A stretch of DNA of 44,166 nucleotides, taken from assembly GCA_017562135.1 (NCBI GenBank), contig QEYB01000324.1:1-44166 (forward strand), in the 5' to 3' direction. Origin of the DNA: Dipylidium caninum (Eukaryota > Platyhelminthes > Cestoda > Cyclophyllidea > Dipylidiidae). A model generated the notes under the pieces. That model ran no database searches. It had not been told where the DNA came from and saw nothing but the letters and a program-made list of their open reading frames with translations. Position 1 is the stretch's first letter. Every line of letters begins with the position of its first letter. A program made the position numbers and the translations under genes. Shown piece after piece: positions 1-12,285 of this stretch.

Positions 1-179
1 ACCAAAAGGAACGAATACTCACAGCAGAGTGGATCTAGGGATGTCGCCGCGAGGGTGGAGATGACAATCACACTTAAAGTCAAAACCCGCTTCGAGGAAG
101 AGTTTTGGGAGTTCGTGGAGGAATAAAGTTTGGGAAGTGGATTGAATGGTGCTGAAAGTCACTTTGGGGGAGAAAGGAG

Positions 180-194
180 GAGAGAGAGAGAGAG
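180..194. repeat. (GA)n microsatellite
   Basis: A short run of about seven GA units lies in an otherwise featureless purine-rich stretch. No gene is supported in the first 590 bases. Confidence 0.8.
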
Positions 195-593
195 GTGCAT
201 TATTTGGTGTAAGTGGAACGACCCGATGTTAATTAGAGTGTTGTCTTCAGCTCCAAAGAAAAAAACCGCCTCTGTGTCAAACGCAACAGCTGTTAACTGC
301 CTCCTAAGAACCTATGGCCGCATTTCACTAATTGTCTCCAGCAATTTGCCCAATTTCGACTCCGCTCCTCTTCCAACACTTATTTGATGCACCAAATCGT
401 AAGCCGAGTTTCTTTCTTGGGCATCCACGACGAGGCTGTCCATATTCTGAAAAACGCGGAAGTGAAAGTGAAGGCCGGTTGACGCAGGCGGAAGGACAAC
501 AGGAAGTTTGTTTCCACCGAATTTGAAAGAAGGGTGAATACGAACCTAATGTCAAAGCTAAAAATGAGATCTGTGAAGAAGGACCGCTACTGA

Positions 594-968
594 ATGCTCA
601 ACGATGTCAGTCTGCTTCAAGACCCCATGGCAAACGACTTCTCCTTCCTCACCAAGGGTGCACCATTCACCGGCGCATATGTATCGCAGTCTTTGCAACC
701 CGACAGTCGTCCAAGTCTACACAAAGGCATGTGCTCCCGCCAAAGCATGTTTGTACTGCCGACGAACAAGCTCCACTGCCATAAGGCGTTATTGTGCCGA
801 GAATGGTGGCGAATCAGTCTTCACCCCAGTGCTTCGAGCGTTCAGCGCATATTGGGCTCAAACAGTCTATGCCAAATCTGTCTCTCAAAATTTGTTACTT
901 TCTTCTCTCACCCTCCCATGTCAGTGAGTGGCAAGCAAAGTTTCATTCGAGATGACTTCAACCGTTAA
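594..968 (+). CDS. Unassigned ORF, possible first exon (two overlapping frames)
   Basis: From a true ATG at 594 the frame stays open for 124 codons and starts MLNDVSLLQDPM. A second ATG-started frame (604-927) overlaps it and is Cys-containing; it could end at a GTGAGT donor at 924 in phase 2. Only one of the two can be coding. No domain, signal peptide, TATA box or matching downstream exon was recognised. Being open in two frames is mildly unusual at this length but can happen by chance. Confidence 0.17.
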   Translation: MLNDVSLLQDPMANDFSFLTKGAPFTGAYVSQSLQPDSRPSLHKGMCSRQSMFVLPTNKLHCHKALLCREWWRISLHPSASSVQRILGSNSLCQICLSKFVTFFSHPPMSVSGKQSFIRDDFNR

Positions 969-2955
969 TGGAAACTCATTCAACTGACATCGCTCACAGT
1001 TGATAAGTGATCTTCGTGAGGGACCAGGCTGCTGCAAGGCTGACGACTGGTGTTGTGCAACTTTCTGCATAATCAAGTGCAGCTCCTCTGTACAGCTGGA
1101 GCAGCAGTCAAAAGAAGCTGACCGGCGTTTTGGGCCTATTTAAGGCTTCATCACGCGATTTTCCGTCAGTTAAACTCAAGTGGGCGCCTGAAGTGGCACT
1201 CATCAATTCGTGGATATGCCAGCTGAATGGGAGTCGCTGTCTGTGCAGTCTCTACTTCACTGGTTTGACTGCCTCGACCACGACCAGTGGCCCATTTTTG
1301 CTCTGCATTAGATATATCTGAAAGCATGGCTTCATTGTGAGTACTAACACAACCGCTGATTGTAAAGTGGTCAGTGTTGAGTGTTCGGTGATGAAGCCTT
1401 CCTCCTCTGGCGAAGAGAAGGTCTAATCCACAGTGGGTAAGAGCCACCCCAGACAATCCTTGCTGAATTTGAACAACTATCACCTTTGACGCACAAATCA
1501 CTTCCGCCCACGCATTCTTCTCTCCCCACGATATGGACATTGATTACCCACAACTTGTTAGCGTCTTTATTCGTTCTTGGATCAGCTCCGAAGCCACGTC
1601 TAGCTCCAACCCTCGCCTCTACAGCCAATTACGACGACAAGAAGAAGGAAAATGGGCGAAGATAAATGAGAGGAGACTTACTCGCGATGTAGTAATAGTA
1701 TACCTTGAAATACTTCTACTCCTACATGCAAAGAGTTGTCTTGTAGGCTGCTATGAATCGCTTCTAATGCAGACGAGGCAAATCCCATGCGACGAATTCC
1801 CCCTTCTTCCCCTTCCTACTTCAGATTCTCCCCTTCCTTCAACTCCCGCCACCGCATTTTGCCTTTTTTCTCTTCCCACGCTTTTCAATTTGTTATCACT
1901 AAGTAATACCTAGTTCTACAGATTATCAGAAGAAATGTGTTTACATGGTGAAAAATGATAAGGGAGGATAGTAATGCCCCTACGACGAGGTGGACAGGTA
2001 AAAATCAGCTCAGGCGGCTGTAGTGGTAAATATCACGGCCCGCAGAATGTCAACTCTCATGGAGGGGCCTGTGGAAGGGTAAGAGTTTTCAGTGGCCTAA
2101 GACTGACCGCCGTGTTTCGACGCCTCCTCATCCGGCTGTCGTGGCACTTACAGCCTCGTTGATTTGGCGCAGGTGAGAGGCACGATGTCAAAGGAGAACA
2201 TCCGAACCACCCGATTCCCCCCCCCCCCCTCGAGACTTACGTGCGTGTGTCTGTCTGTGTGCTTTTTGTGCGAGCAGTCACGCAGGGTGCTCCGCCCTAC
2301 GATAAAACTGGGTTGTTGAAGCAAACGTACCACACAAACTATTGCTACCTTTATCCGTCTGCTAAATTTCTCGGTCTAAAGCCAATTCGCCGAAAGGACC
2401 GATTGTTTGTTCACGACGGGTTTTGGTCCAGAAAGGTTTACGCTCTAAAAAGGTTTGCGATAAACTGGTGTTGAAGTTCTACAAAACATGTCGTGGCGAA
2501 AAATAATTGAACCAGTAAAGGGTTCGGCTGCTGCGCAAGAGCTTGTAACTGTGAATGAAGAAAGAATGTGATGATCATCATACGATAACACTATTGCCAA
2601 AAGTGGGAAGGAGGATAAAACATTGAAATAGAGGAAAATCACGGTTTATTACCGCTATGAGGGGGCAGGGATCCGTGTCCGGTTGCTAAAAAAAATGACC
2701 ATATACGGCCCAAAAGTTGAAGATGACGACTGAAAGACGCGGTCGTTAGGCTCTCCGATCAATCATATTTACTCACCGTGTTATAAGTAGGATGCTTCTT
2801 CGTGTCATATTAAGCCATTGGTGACTAGCAAACCGTGATTGCCATGAAACAACTTCAATCCGTCTGCCACCTTGCCAGCCACTTTTAACCGCCTATTGAT
2901 AGAATCTGTGCCAAATATAATCCAGTTGCGAATCGACCAAATCCCATTCTCGAGT
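969..2955. other. No gene seen
   Basis: This interval holds only short ORFs without splice-phase support. A 13-base C run at 2217-2229 and a TATTTAAG-like element near 1136 are the only visible features. Neither can be tied to a gene. Confidence 0.5.
2217..2229. repeat. Poly-C tract (13 C)
   Basis: A homopolymer of 13 C just precedes CTCGAGAC. It is prone to length error in sequencing. Confidence 0.85.
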
Positions 2956-2959
2956 TGCC

Positions 2960-4200
2960 AACTCATTGGCCTCAGACAAGGCTGTATGTCACACCCATAT
3001 TTAATTGTAAACATTGCGCAGCAGCAAAGCAAGCCCGGTTGGTTGACTAGAAGAAGGTCGACGAGGCCGCGCAGAACAGCTTAATGAGCAGAGAATGACT
3101 TCATCGTCGGTGAATGTAGCTTTACTCTTACCGCCATCCGCCTCCCACCAAGGTGACTCGCCTTCATTCCACACGTCCCACACCGACACGCACCATTCCC
3201 CACCACTGTGTCTCGCCAATATTTTGGGCGTACTTTCGTCTATTTGATGTATAATATGGCAGACTCGTTTGAAGTCGGAGGGATAGTAAGCCGTTAACTG
3301 CAAAAGAATGCCCCATCCCAGGCATTTCTACTTTGAACCCAAATGTTGATTATAGAATTGGAAAGAATGCAATGATTCACCGTTGGTTTGGCATCTTGTT
3401 GTTTTCACTTTTCCTCGTCCCCCACCTCGAGCGCGTGTTGCTGCGGTGGAGCAGGAGTAGAAAACGTGTGGTAGTTGGTTGAAACAATGAAAGTCGTCTC
3501 TGTGACTTAACAAGGATTTTTTGTTTGTGGACTACGATGTCTTCAGAGTGACATATGGAAAAGGGAGACCGAGGTGAAGGAGGGATGAAGGGGTGGAATG
3601 GAAATTCCTTCACATCCTCTGAAAAATTCTCTGCCCCTACGCAACTGATCCATCTTTCGGATTGCGACGCCGTTCCAGGCCGACTTCAACGCGTCCCGAC
3701 TCGCATGTTTCTCGTCGCTGTCCATGATGCCCCACTTCTTCCGATTCCACTGGCAAGTTCTGCCGAAAAAAAACTTTGCTCTCCATTTCCTCCACTGCCA
3801 CGTCATCGCGCCTCTGTCGCCTTGACATGGCGAGCCTCACCGACCCGAGATACACGCATTCCTGAGCCGGTGAAACCGCAAAGATGTGAGTTGATCGATC
3901 TGCTCTGCGAAACCTTGGACTTGCCTTACAGATGTATTACGTTTCCACATAGGCGGACTATTACAGGCGCAAACGAAGGGAAGTTAGGCCTGAAATTTGG
4001 ACTTTAAGACCAAATTTGAACCATCCGTGGCCTAGGGATTTGAAAATTCACAGAGTTTTTTGAGTCTAACCTTCAATCCTCCAGGTCAGGAGTAAGGAAA
4101 GTCACATCTCTCGTTCAAGCATCCTTCCCATCGTGGGCTTATATGTGGTGGCTTGTTGGGCGCTGTGAGAAGCCTTCTCGGCCTCTTCTGTCATCCATTA
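2960..4200. repeat. Left arm of inverted repeat IR1
   Basis: Read on the minus strand, this segment matches 8500-9620 in the same order over its length. Clear anchors are AGCAGCAAAGCAA followed by GGTTGACTAGAAG at 3019-3055 (against 9538-9568) and AGTTAGGCCTG at 3982 (against about 8754). TGTGGTGGCTTGTTGG near 4145 matches about 8610. The arms differ by many substitutions and indels. ORFs in the two arms (for example 150 codons at 3555-4007) are not kept open in the partner, so the arm looks non-coding. Confidence 0.75.
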
Positions 4201-7200
4201 CGCTTCCACTCTCTTCAATGCAGTCAAAGTGGTGACGAATGTCGTCAATGCGTATTGGCTTCCCAATGCTAAACGCTGTCTGAACAAGGGCAGTGCATCC
4301 TCAGGGCAGACTGGCAGGCAAGTGGGTGTGTAGCTGGGCTGACTTTATCGCCTAAAAAATTCGTCCAGTTCTCCACAAAAGCAGCAATCATCAGTCTCAG
4401 TGTCTGTTACCTTTCAGTTGCCTTCATCAACGCTTTGAGTGTCCTTTACTTCGCGACCGCTTACACCCGTGCGTGAAAAATTCTCAGGTCTCTGCCCTTT
4501 TCCACATCTCATAGCGTCAATCGCCATTCCGCGAAGTCGTGAATGAGCGGTGCCTGCTTAGCAGCCACGAAAGAGAATGCCCACTGTGAAGGGCGAATTG
4601 TGTCGAGAAATGTGTCCCGCCTCTCGACGTGACAATAGGGTGATGCTGCCATGAAAAAAATTACCACTATGCTTCGAAGTGTCGAAGAAGAAAGCCGCCC
4701 CGGCTGTCGTCATGGGCTCGCCTTCATTCCCACACTCATCGAAGTGGGTTCTCATTTATTTCGCACAGGCCACCAATTAAAGGAAATATCCGACTGCGAC
4801 CTCGGAAAACAGAGCCTCTCCTCTACTTTTCTCTTCCCTTCATGGCCAAGGTGAGTTGAGCTGGATGTGCGGTGAGGGAGGTCTGAGGGGTAGTTAGTTT
4901 AGTGCATTTTGAGTGTAAGCACATTGTCTTCTTCGGTGACCCGGGGCGTTCCTTTCCTCTTACCTCTCTCTTTCAAGAAGGTTCTGTTCTACGATAAAGA
5001 CTTCTCGTGTCACCTCATGGTGCGTTGGGTAGGTTGAGCAGTCACGCCGGAGAAGTCCTCGGAATACGACAGAGTGACTATCTGTTTTCCGAATTTAATT
5101 GTTTTGGGATTGAAAATGGTCTGAGAACTACTCTGATTGCCTTTTATGTCCTGAGTGGTGAGTGGATTTTCAATCGAGAAGACATGGCCTTTGAATAAAA
5201 CTCATCACCTGACGTGCAGTCTCAGTTGACTGGTGAGCTGCGCTCTCTGCACTCTCGAGTGCCTATTTAAGACCGCGTCAAGGAACTTGCCTCAAATTCC
5301 CACCAAGTAAGGCGCTGCAAAGCGGCACTCGATAGAAGAGACCAAAATCGTCCAATTTGCCATCGTTGGTGTGGCCGTGTGGAGCGGTGGGAGAGGATAA
5401 GTGAGCAGTCTCCATTCAACCCTCACTATTTTAACGCAGCAGTGACGATTCCCTTTTGGATAGAGACATGGCGAGGTCTCCTCGAGAGCCCCAACCAGGA
5501 GGAAAATAACATCACCGACTTTCAGTGTTGCAAGCGACTTGAGGTAAAAACGCGTGGCAGTAAAAGCGTTCGGCAGTCATAAGGCAGTGAAAAGCGGTTT
5601 GATTAAACGGACGGACAAAGACGTGAAAATACTTCACTGACATTCATCGCAATCGAGCTACCCAACTCCGTGCATAATTTTGGCTACCTTCATTCCTCTT
5701 GTTAGAGAAGGGTGAAGAGAATGACATAGCGTTAAAATAGAATAAGGTAGTTCAAGCCTTCCAACTTTCATGTATATCCCAAACTTGTCTAAGGAAACAG
5801 CTTCGCAAAATACATTATTTCACCGACAATTCCTCTCTTTACGCACACAGCCGCATGTTCCTCAACTTCCCATCGCAACCCCGCACTCTCAGACACCGCG
5901 CCATTGTTCAACCCTTTGGACACCACGTATCAACCTCCTCCATTGCATTTCACTAAAATCGATGAGTGGAGGATTAGTATTGCATACGCCTCACTGAGAC
6001 CAAACACTACATTCGCCCCAAAAACCAATGTCCCAAGATTTAACAAGTCGTGGCCATGCCAAAACAAGTAACCCATTTCATTTCTCCGATGCAAGGCATT
6101 TTCTTAAAAGTGCTTCAGCTGTTTCACATCATTGCCTGCACAAAGTAGGCGTCAAGGCTGTCTTGCTTATGCCCACCAACCGTGCAACGTCCATAGATAC
6201 ACCCATATTTGGCTATGATATGAAAAAGACAACTACACTAGCGCTGCAATTTCACAATTCCATCGCCTTCGTCACCAATCGTTCTAAGTCTACAAAAAAA
6301 ACTGGCTACATTACACTAACTTCCATGCAAGGCGAAAAGACTTAGTTGCAACATACCCGTCCCTAAGTGTGCGCAGTTATCCCTTCTTCCTTCTTCTCTC
6401 TTGCTCACGTTCCCTTCGCAGGTCAGAGAAAGGGGAGTAGGATAATCTAATTGTGAATGAAAAATAATTACACTCCGCTTATCCCGTGGGATCGTTTGCC
6501 CGCGTACCTATACAGTGCGTAGCGAGAAGCACTCAAAGCTCACTGGCAGCGGAGGCGTGAAAGCACGGAAAATTGATACAATCTCCATGGCTAGAAAAGT
6601 TAAGCGCGAGTTCATCGCTCTAACAGCGCAGCAGTCTACATCTTCTAAATGTGCCAATTAAAGATAAGCTGTTAATTTGATGGGTAGCTTTGAAAAATCA
6701 ATGTGCTAGAATAAATTTCCAATGGCTTTTACTCACTCTCGGCCAACCAGCTTGATCTGTTACCTCGTGTCATAATGTCGGACGTCCATGCGCGCGACGA
6801 AGACAAAACGGAAGACAGCCGTGACAGGCGACCAAGTCATTGGGGACCGATAGAAGGTGATTTAATGCGCAACCTTCTAACTCACGTTGGTGGTTTATGG
6901 ATTCAGGTCACGTCTTTTGTGCAATCTTACTTACTTACTACGAAGTTGGAGATGGACCACAGATTACTAAAAGCTCGACGAAATGAGTATCCAGCAGATT
7001 GTTGAAGGTACATCACACGCCTCTGTGAAATGTCGCTGTGTCTTCACCTTGCCCTCCGTGACTTCTTACCTCCGCTTTGAAGGCATAATCGACTCTAGTC
7101 CTTCTTTATTTGGCTACACCCACCTTGGCGCCTCAAGGCTACGCCACACTACCCCAACCGTCCTCTTTTGACAAATCGAAGTGACAGAATAAAAGGTGAA

Positions 7201-8499
7201 AGTCACTTAACAACGTAGTTCTCCACTTACTCTACGGCATCCGAACCTCAATATTTCTCAATATTTCTCTTCAGTCGGTTTGCATGGCGTATGCTTGAAG
7301 GAAGCTATGTGTGGCTACACATTTATTAGAATTTGGTTTGGCAACAGTGAATGATTGAAATGCGGCATGTGGCGCGTGAGTGGGTCGTCACCCTCAGAAA
7401 AAGTAAAGAGGGAATGGGACGGGTCTTTAACATGGTGGCGAATCCTTCTGAGCGCCGGCAACTTCCTGGGTGATGGAGGCCGGCTGGCTTGCTTTGCGTG
7501 GTGTCGTGCCATTCTTCCCACTTTGTCCGCTTTTTGGCTTGCATCTAGCATCGCCGCGGCACACCTCACCACTTGAAATTGACGCATCTCAGACGCACAC
7601 CGATTACCCAGTCTCGTTTTAGTTAAATGTGACTCCGCCTACTCTAAGTCTATCAGGCGTGGGACGACTTATAGCATCCTTCGTACCTCGTCCAACCCGA
7701 GTCGTATGCGCGGAATGCCGCCTCTTGTCTGCTCACTGCCCTCCCTCTCTTCCTCCTCATCCTCCTTGACATGCCCACTGGCTCTGGCATGGCTTCTAGC
7801 TGGCATCTATTCCGCCTCTCACTGGCGGACTGCATGCGGACTTTCCAACCAACGGTGCTGAGGACCTACCACCAGCAACGCTTCGTCATTCGCCCCGCAA
7901 CTCCGCAGGCACTATAGAATAAGCGATGGATGTGCGAACTCATTATCTCCTTCGCATCACTCGCAAAGGTCTGACAACGGCTTTACTTAGCAGTAGAGAA
8001 GACGTCACGTCGAGCGTCGAGCTCGTCTGGGGTATTGGAACCGAAAAGGGGTAAAGAAGTGCCTCAGACCATGAAAGACTAGTTTCAAGTCTCGAAAAGA
8101 GGATCACCACACATTCAAGGCATCGCCTTACTTCAATGTTTTCTCAAGTGAAACACTGTAACCCAGTGGAGGCACATGTGAAAGTGTAGCAATGATGCAA
8201 AAACTATCTTCCAAAATGTTGGTAACAAACTATCTCTACCTCTAATTACCTCCAAGTTAATTCTTCTTCATCAAAAGAAGGAAGGAAGTCGAGGAAAGCT
8301 GTATCCCTTTCGCCCTTCCCCCACAACGCTGGAAAACGGCGTCAGGCAGTTGAAGTAGGCGGGCGCTTGGCTGTACTGCGGCAACTATTTGCAGTGGCAC
8401 GTAGGCCGAAAATTCTCCCTCGATTTCCAACTTGTATTTCGACCTGAGGTCTGAGCAACAGCAGAGAGAAGAAGGAGCAACGTTTAGTAGGAAAGATCT
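4201..8499. other. IR1 spacer, no secure gene
   Basis: This 4.3 kb lies between the IR1 arms. ATG-started ORFs at 6028-6345 (105 codons) and 6775-7005 (76 codons, start MSDVHARDEDKTEDS) have no recognised domain and no phase-consistent partner exons. A TATTTAAG element near 5262 has no gene behind it. I see nothing else that can be supported. Confidence 0.45.
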
Positions 8500-9620
8500 T
8501 ATAATCGGCGGAACGAGACATGAAGAAGCAGATTGTCGGACGAAAAGGAAGTAAAAGCGCTCGGCAATTCGAAGGAACAGAGACAACAGATAAGGCACCT
8601 CATTGCTCCCCAACAAGCCACCACAAATAAATCCACGATTGAAAAGATGATTGAATGACTGACTTGGAGGAGTGAACGTTAGACTCAAAAACCAGTGAAT
8701 TTTAAACGCCACAAGACACAGGTGAATTAAATTCGGCCTTAAAGTCCGAATCCCAGGCCTAACTTCACTTCGTCGCCTGTACGAGCCGCCCTTGTGGAAC
8801 AGTAGGCCCATTTTGTGACATTTATCCATCGAAGGGTGAGCAGAGCAGGTCGATCAACTCACAACTTGACGGCTTCGCTGGCTTAGAATGCGTGTATCGC
8901 CGATCAATCTGGCTCGCCTGTTAAGGAGGCAGAAGCGCATATGATGTGGCAGTGCAGGTAGTGGTGAGAAAAATGTTTCCACAGCGTGACCACGTGGAAC
9001 AGAAGGTGAAGTGGAGCAGAACTCGTCAGTGGATCGGCGAAGTAGGCATCATGACAGCGACGAGATCGATTTGAGTCGGGAAGCGTTAAATTCGGCTGGA
9101 CGAGGTCGTTTCCAAAGATGGGTTAGTGGCGAAGTGCAGAGGATCTCCAGAGGATGTGGAGGATTTTTCATTCCAGCCTTTCGTCTTCCTTTATCTCGTT
9201 CCCTTTCTGATATGTGACTTTACAATCTCACAGTCAAAATATAAATTCTTTGTTGCATCCGAGAGACGGTATTTATTGTTCCAACTAACTGCTGTTCATT
9301 TCAACTCCTGCTCCGCCGAAGTAAAACGTACTTGGATGTGGGTGACGAGGAAAAATGAAAACAACGTTAACAACGCTCGTCTTTTCAACTTAGAATCGAT
9401 CCGACTTCAGACTGTGAACATTTACGCGACAAATAGGAAAAAGTGCAACCCGAGAGAATGGGCCGACTCGGGTGGTGGTGAAGTGTAGATAAGAGAGAGG
9501 AGGATAGCGGCCCGGGGACATTGCCCATCGTCGGTCTTCTTCTAGTCAACCAGCCGGATTTGCTTTGCTGCTCGCAGTGTTTACGATTTTATGTGGGTGT
9601 GGCACTTGAGTAAGGACGAA
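8500..9620. repeat. Right arm of inverted repeat IR1
   Basis: This is the partner of 2960-4200 in opposite orientation, with the same order of matching blocks. A 190-codon ORF runs through part of it on the minus strand (8257-8829), but its frame is not conserved in the left arm, so it is treated as chance. Homology fades at both ends. No terminal inverted repeat or target-site duplication was made out. Confidence 0.75.
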
Positions 9621-10651
9621 GCGGGGAGTTTTTTCGTGGAGTGGCATAAGAGGGGAGAAAAAATTCAAAAGAGGGTAGGAAATGAGGACAGAGGACATGA
9701 ATCTCTTTGCCTACTAAACTAACGAACAGGGGTTGAAACCTCAATATTTATGCAGCTGAAGCCGCGTTTCTAATGGTCCGGTAGGCCGAAACCGACAAGC
9801 ATGACAGTGCGCTTGTACCATTCTGTGTGAAGAAGTAGAGGAAAGTGTTGACACATATTGTGCTTCCCCACCATAGAAGTGGGCATTCTGCGGGCCGAGA
9901 AAAGGCATACCTGAGTTGCATGCAATCGCCTCATTTCAACGCTTCACGCACTCATGCATACTATTTAATAATATTTCTGCTGGTGATACGAATGGCAAGC
10001 CTGGAGAGACAAAGGGAGAATGGGCTAACGGTGAGTGGGCGAGAGAAGTGAAATGGGCTCAGTTGATCTGTGGAGAAATTACAGTTATAGCAAAATGTGT
10101 GACGAGACCAAGAGCAACCAAATTGGTAGACAAAGGTGTGGATTAGACTGCGTGAAGGTATTGGCAGGTGCAGTTACAGAAGCAGAAGCGTGGGTTGACC
10201 ACGGAGACAGAAGGCGAAAGCAAAAGCGAAGACGAAGGTGAAGGTGAAGGTGTTTCAATGAACAGGTCGGCAATTCGGGCGGCTGGTTAGACTGCTGAGT
10301 TTGCCAAGTGGCCGCCTCATCACATAGGTTTGAATTCAGCCAGAAGTGCCAACAGACTGCGTGCCCATTACCGCCCCACGAGAGTATGGCCTACGCCGCT
10401 GCCGAAAGCACCCGCGATATAACTGGGTACCTGGCGCCTTAATTTATTCCTCACAACTGCCTGAACGCGTCCATTCACGAAGTGCTGCCAACCATGGCAT
10501 GAAGAATTACTGACGCGGCCATTATCGATTGCAAGCTGCGGTATCGATTGAATTTGAATTTGGTGACGCCTTTCCTCGTACAAAAAAGTCACTTTGCGAA
10601 CTTGACCTTTGCTTTCCTCTGCTTGCTCGCTTTTTTGCGAACGGAATGAAG
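9621..10651. other. No secure gene; short GAA/GGT hexamer tract
   Basis: The region is mostly featureless. At about 10,195-10,252 an AAGGCGAAAGC / GAAGGTGAAGGTG tract would encode an acidic Glu/Gly/Ser stretch in one frame, like the downstream acidic gene. A GTGCAG acceptor (10,166-10,171) and a weak donor (AACAG then GTCGGC, about 10,265) flank it. It could be an upstream exon of that gene, but phase and promoter evidence are lacking. Confidence 0.3.
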
Positions 10652-11460
10652 GGCAGCAGAAATTGTTTCGTCACATTGGTCTTCGGGCGAATGTAGACTG
10701 CGCGAGTGGACGGCAGGTGGACGGTAGCACTGTTCTCGGTAAGTTGCCTCGATTGCCGGTCGTTCGCTCGGCCTTATGTCATTCTCCCGTCTCATGGCTA
10801 TTGCAGTGAAGAATCAGTCGTCCTGGTCGACGGGTTTATCTCCAACGCCGTGGTCAACATCCGTTGAATGTGGGGCGGAGAGGCTTGGCAGAAGCGTGAC
10901 ATACGTGCCATCGAGCCCCGTGGCTACAATGTGGAAGCGCAAGCCATATCTTCGTGACGAGGAGAAAAGTGGTTAGTCTTTCTCTCCAATAACTCTATAT
11001 GCAGTCTGCCAACAGGCGCTAACCTCGCCACCCTCCCCAATTCCTCTGGGCCGTTTGGGCCATTCAACTTACCTCCTCTTTGTTATTTGTGTGTACACTC
11101 AGACAATTGCCCCGTGATGAGTGAAGACGAATGCGCGGACTGTGAGAGCAGCCAAGTCGCCTTCTGGTTGACGCAATCCCACTCAGCGCAGCATCGTCCC
11201 ACTCATGGAAAGAGGAGGAGGAGGACTCATCTAGCGCTTCTGCCAGAAGTGGAAGAGGTGAAGAGTTCTTCTTGGAAGGGGGCGAGGAAGGAAGAGAGGC
11301 CTCCCATTTTGAAGAGAGGCAGGCTTGAAAGTCTCCCTATCGCTCCTGTTGGCAATTTGAGTGGTCAACTGTGTCATGCTCTATTCACTGCCACATTTGA
11401 CGCCTTACCCACTATCCTCGAAGTGAATGAGGAGGACGAAGTAGTGAGGAGAGGGGTTGA

Positions 11461-12186
11461 AGTAGAAGGAAAAGTGAGGTGGAAGTGGAGGTGGAGGTGG
11501 AGGTGGAGGCAGAAGAGGAAGAGGAAGAGTCAGCGCAATTGGAAAATGAGAGCGTGATGGCCCAGGAGATTGGGACGAAAGACGAGATTGAGTCAGAGTC
11601 AGAGTCCATGGCTTTGGCTTTGGCAGGGGTGGAGACAGACAGTGACGAGTGGAGGGTGGAAGTGCAAAAGACGGTGGAAGTAGTTGTGGAAACAGAGACA
11701 GAGACGGAGACGGACTTGGAGATGGAAGTGGAGAGAGGGTGGAAAGAGAAGGTGGAATCAGAAGCGGGAATAGAGGTGGAAGTAGAGGTGGAGACAGATG
11801 AAGAAGGGCAGCCGGAAACGGAGACGGAGACGGAGCGGGGAACAGAAGCGGATGCGGCGACAGGGACGGGGACGAGCACGGGGACGAGGACGAGGACGGT
11901 GGCGGACGCGGACGCGGACGCGGAGACGGACACTGACACGGGCGCGAATGCAGACGAGGCGGAGATGGAAGCGGAGACGGAGATGGGGACGGGGACGGGG
12001 ACGGGGACGCAGAAAACGGAGGAAGACGATTGTGAGAGAGGGCGGCAGGAAGAAGCTGAAGAAGGAATAAGCATGAGAGAATTATTTTCAGATGCAGAAT
12101 ACGAAAGTGAATGCATGGAATCAAGGGAAAGAGAAGCAGATGGAGAGGAAGTAGAAGGAGAGGGAGAGGGAGAAGTCGAATTGTAA
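11461..12186 (+). repeat. Purine-rich GAG/GTG/ACG codon-repeat tract (Glu-rich)
   Basis: Degenerate hexanucleotide repeats (GAGGTG, GAGACG, GGGACG, GCGGAC) run for about 700 bases. In frame 11,461-12,186 they encode Glu-Val, Glu-Thr and Asp-Ala runs. The opposite strand is open in two frames for more than 300 codons of Ser/Pro/Leu repeats, which is a consequence of the repeat and not a second gene. Confidence 0.8.
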
Positions 12187-12285
12187 TTGGAGAGAAAGGC
12201 AAAAAGTGAGGACTCAAGCGGTGGAGAATTGGAGTATGAGGTGGAGTCGGGGGAGGAAGAAGATGTGAAGACATTGCCACGGGAA

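Noticed and set aside
8257..8829. 190-codon minus-strand ORF with true ATG
   Set aside because: It crosses the edge of the IR1 right arm and the homologous left arm does not keep the frame open. No domain.
2960..9620. IR1 as a DNA transposon with long terminal inverted repeats
   Set aside because: The arms fade gradually, no target-site duplication is seen, and the spacer holds no transposase-like ORF.
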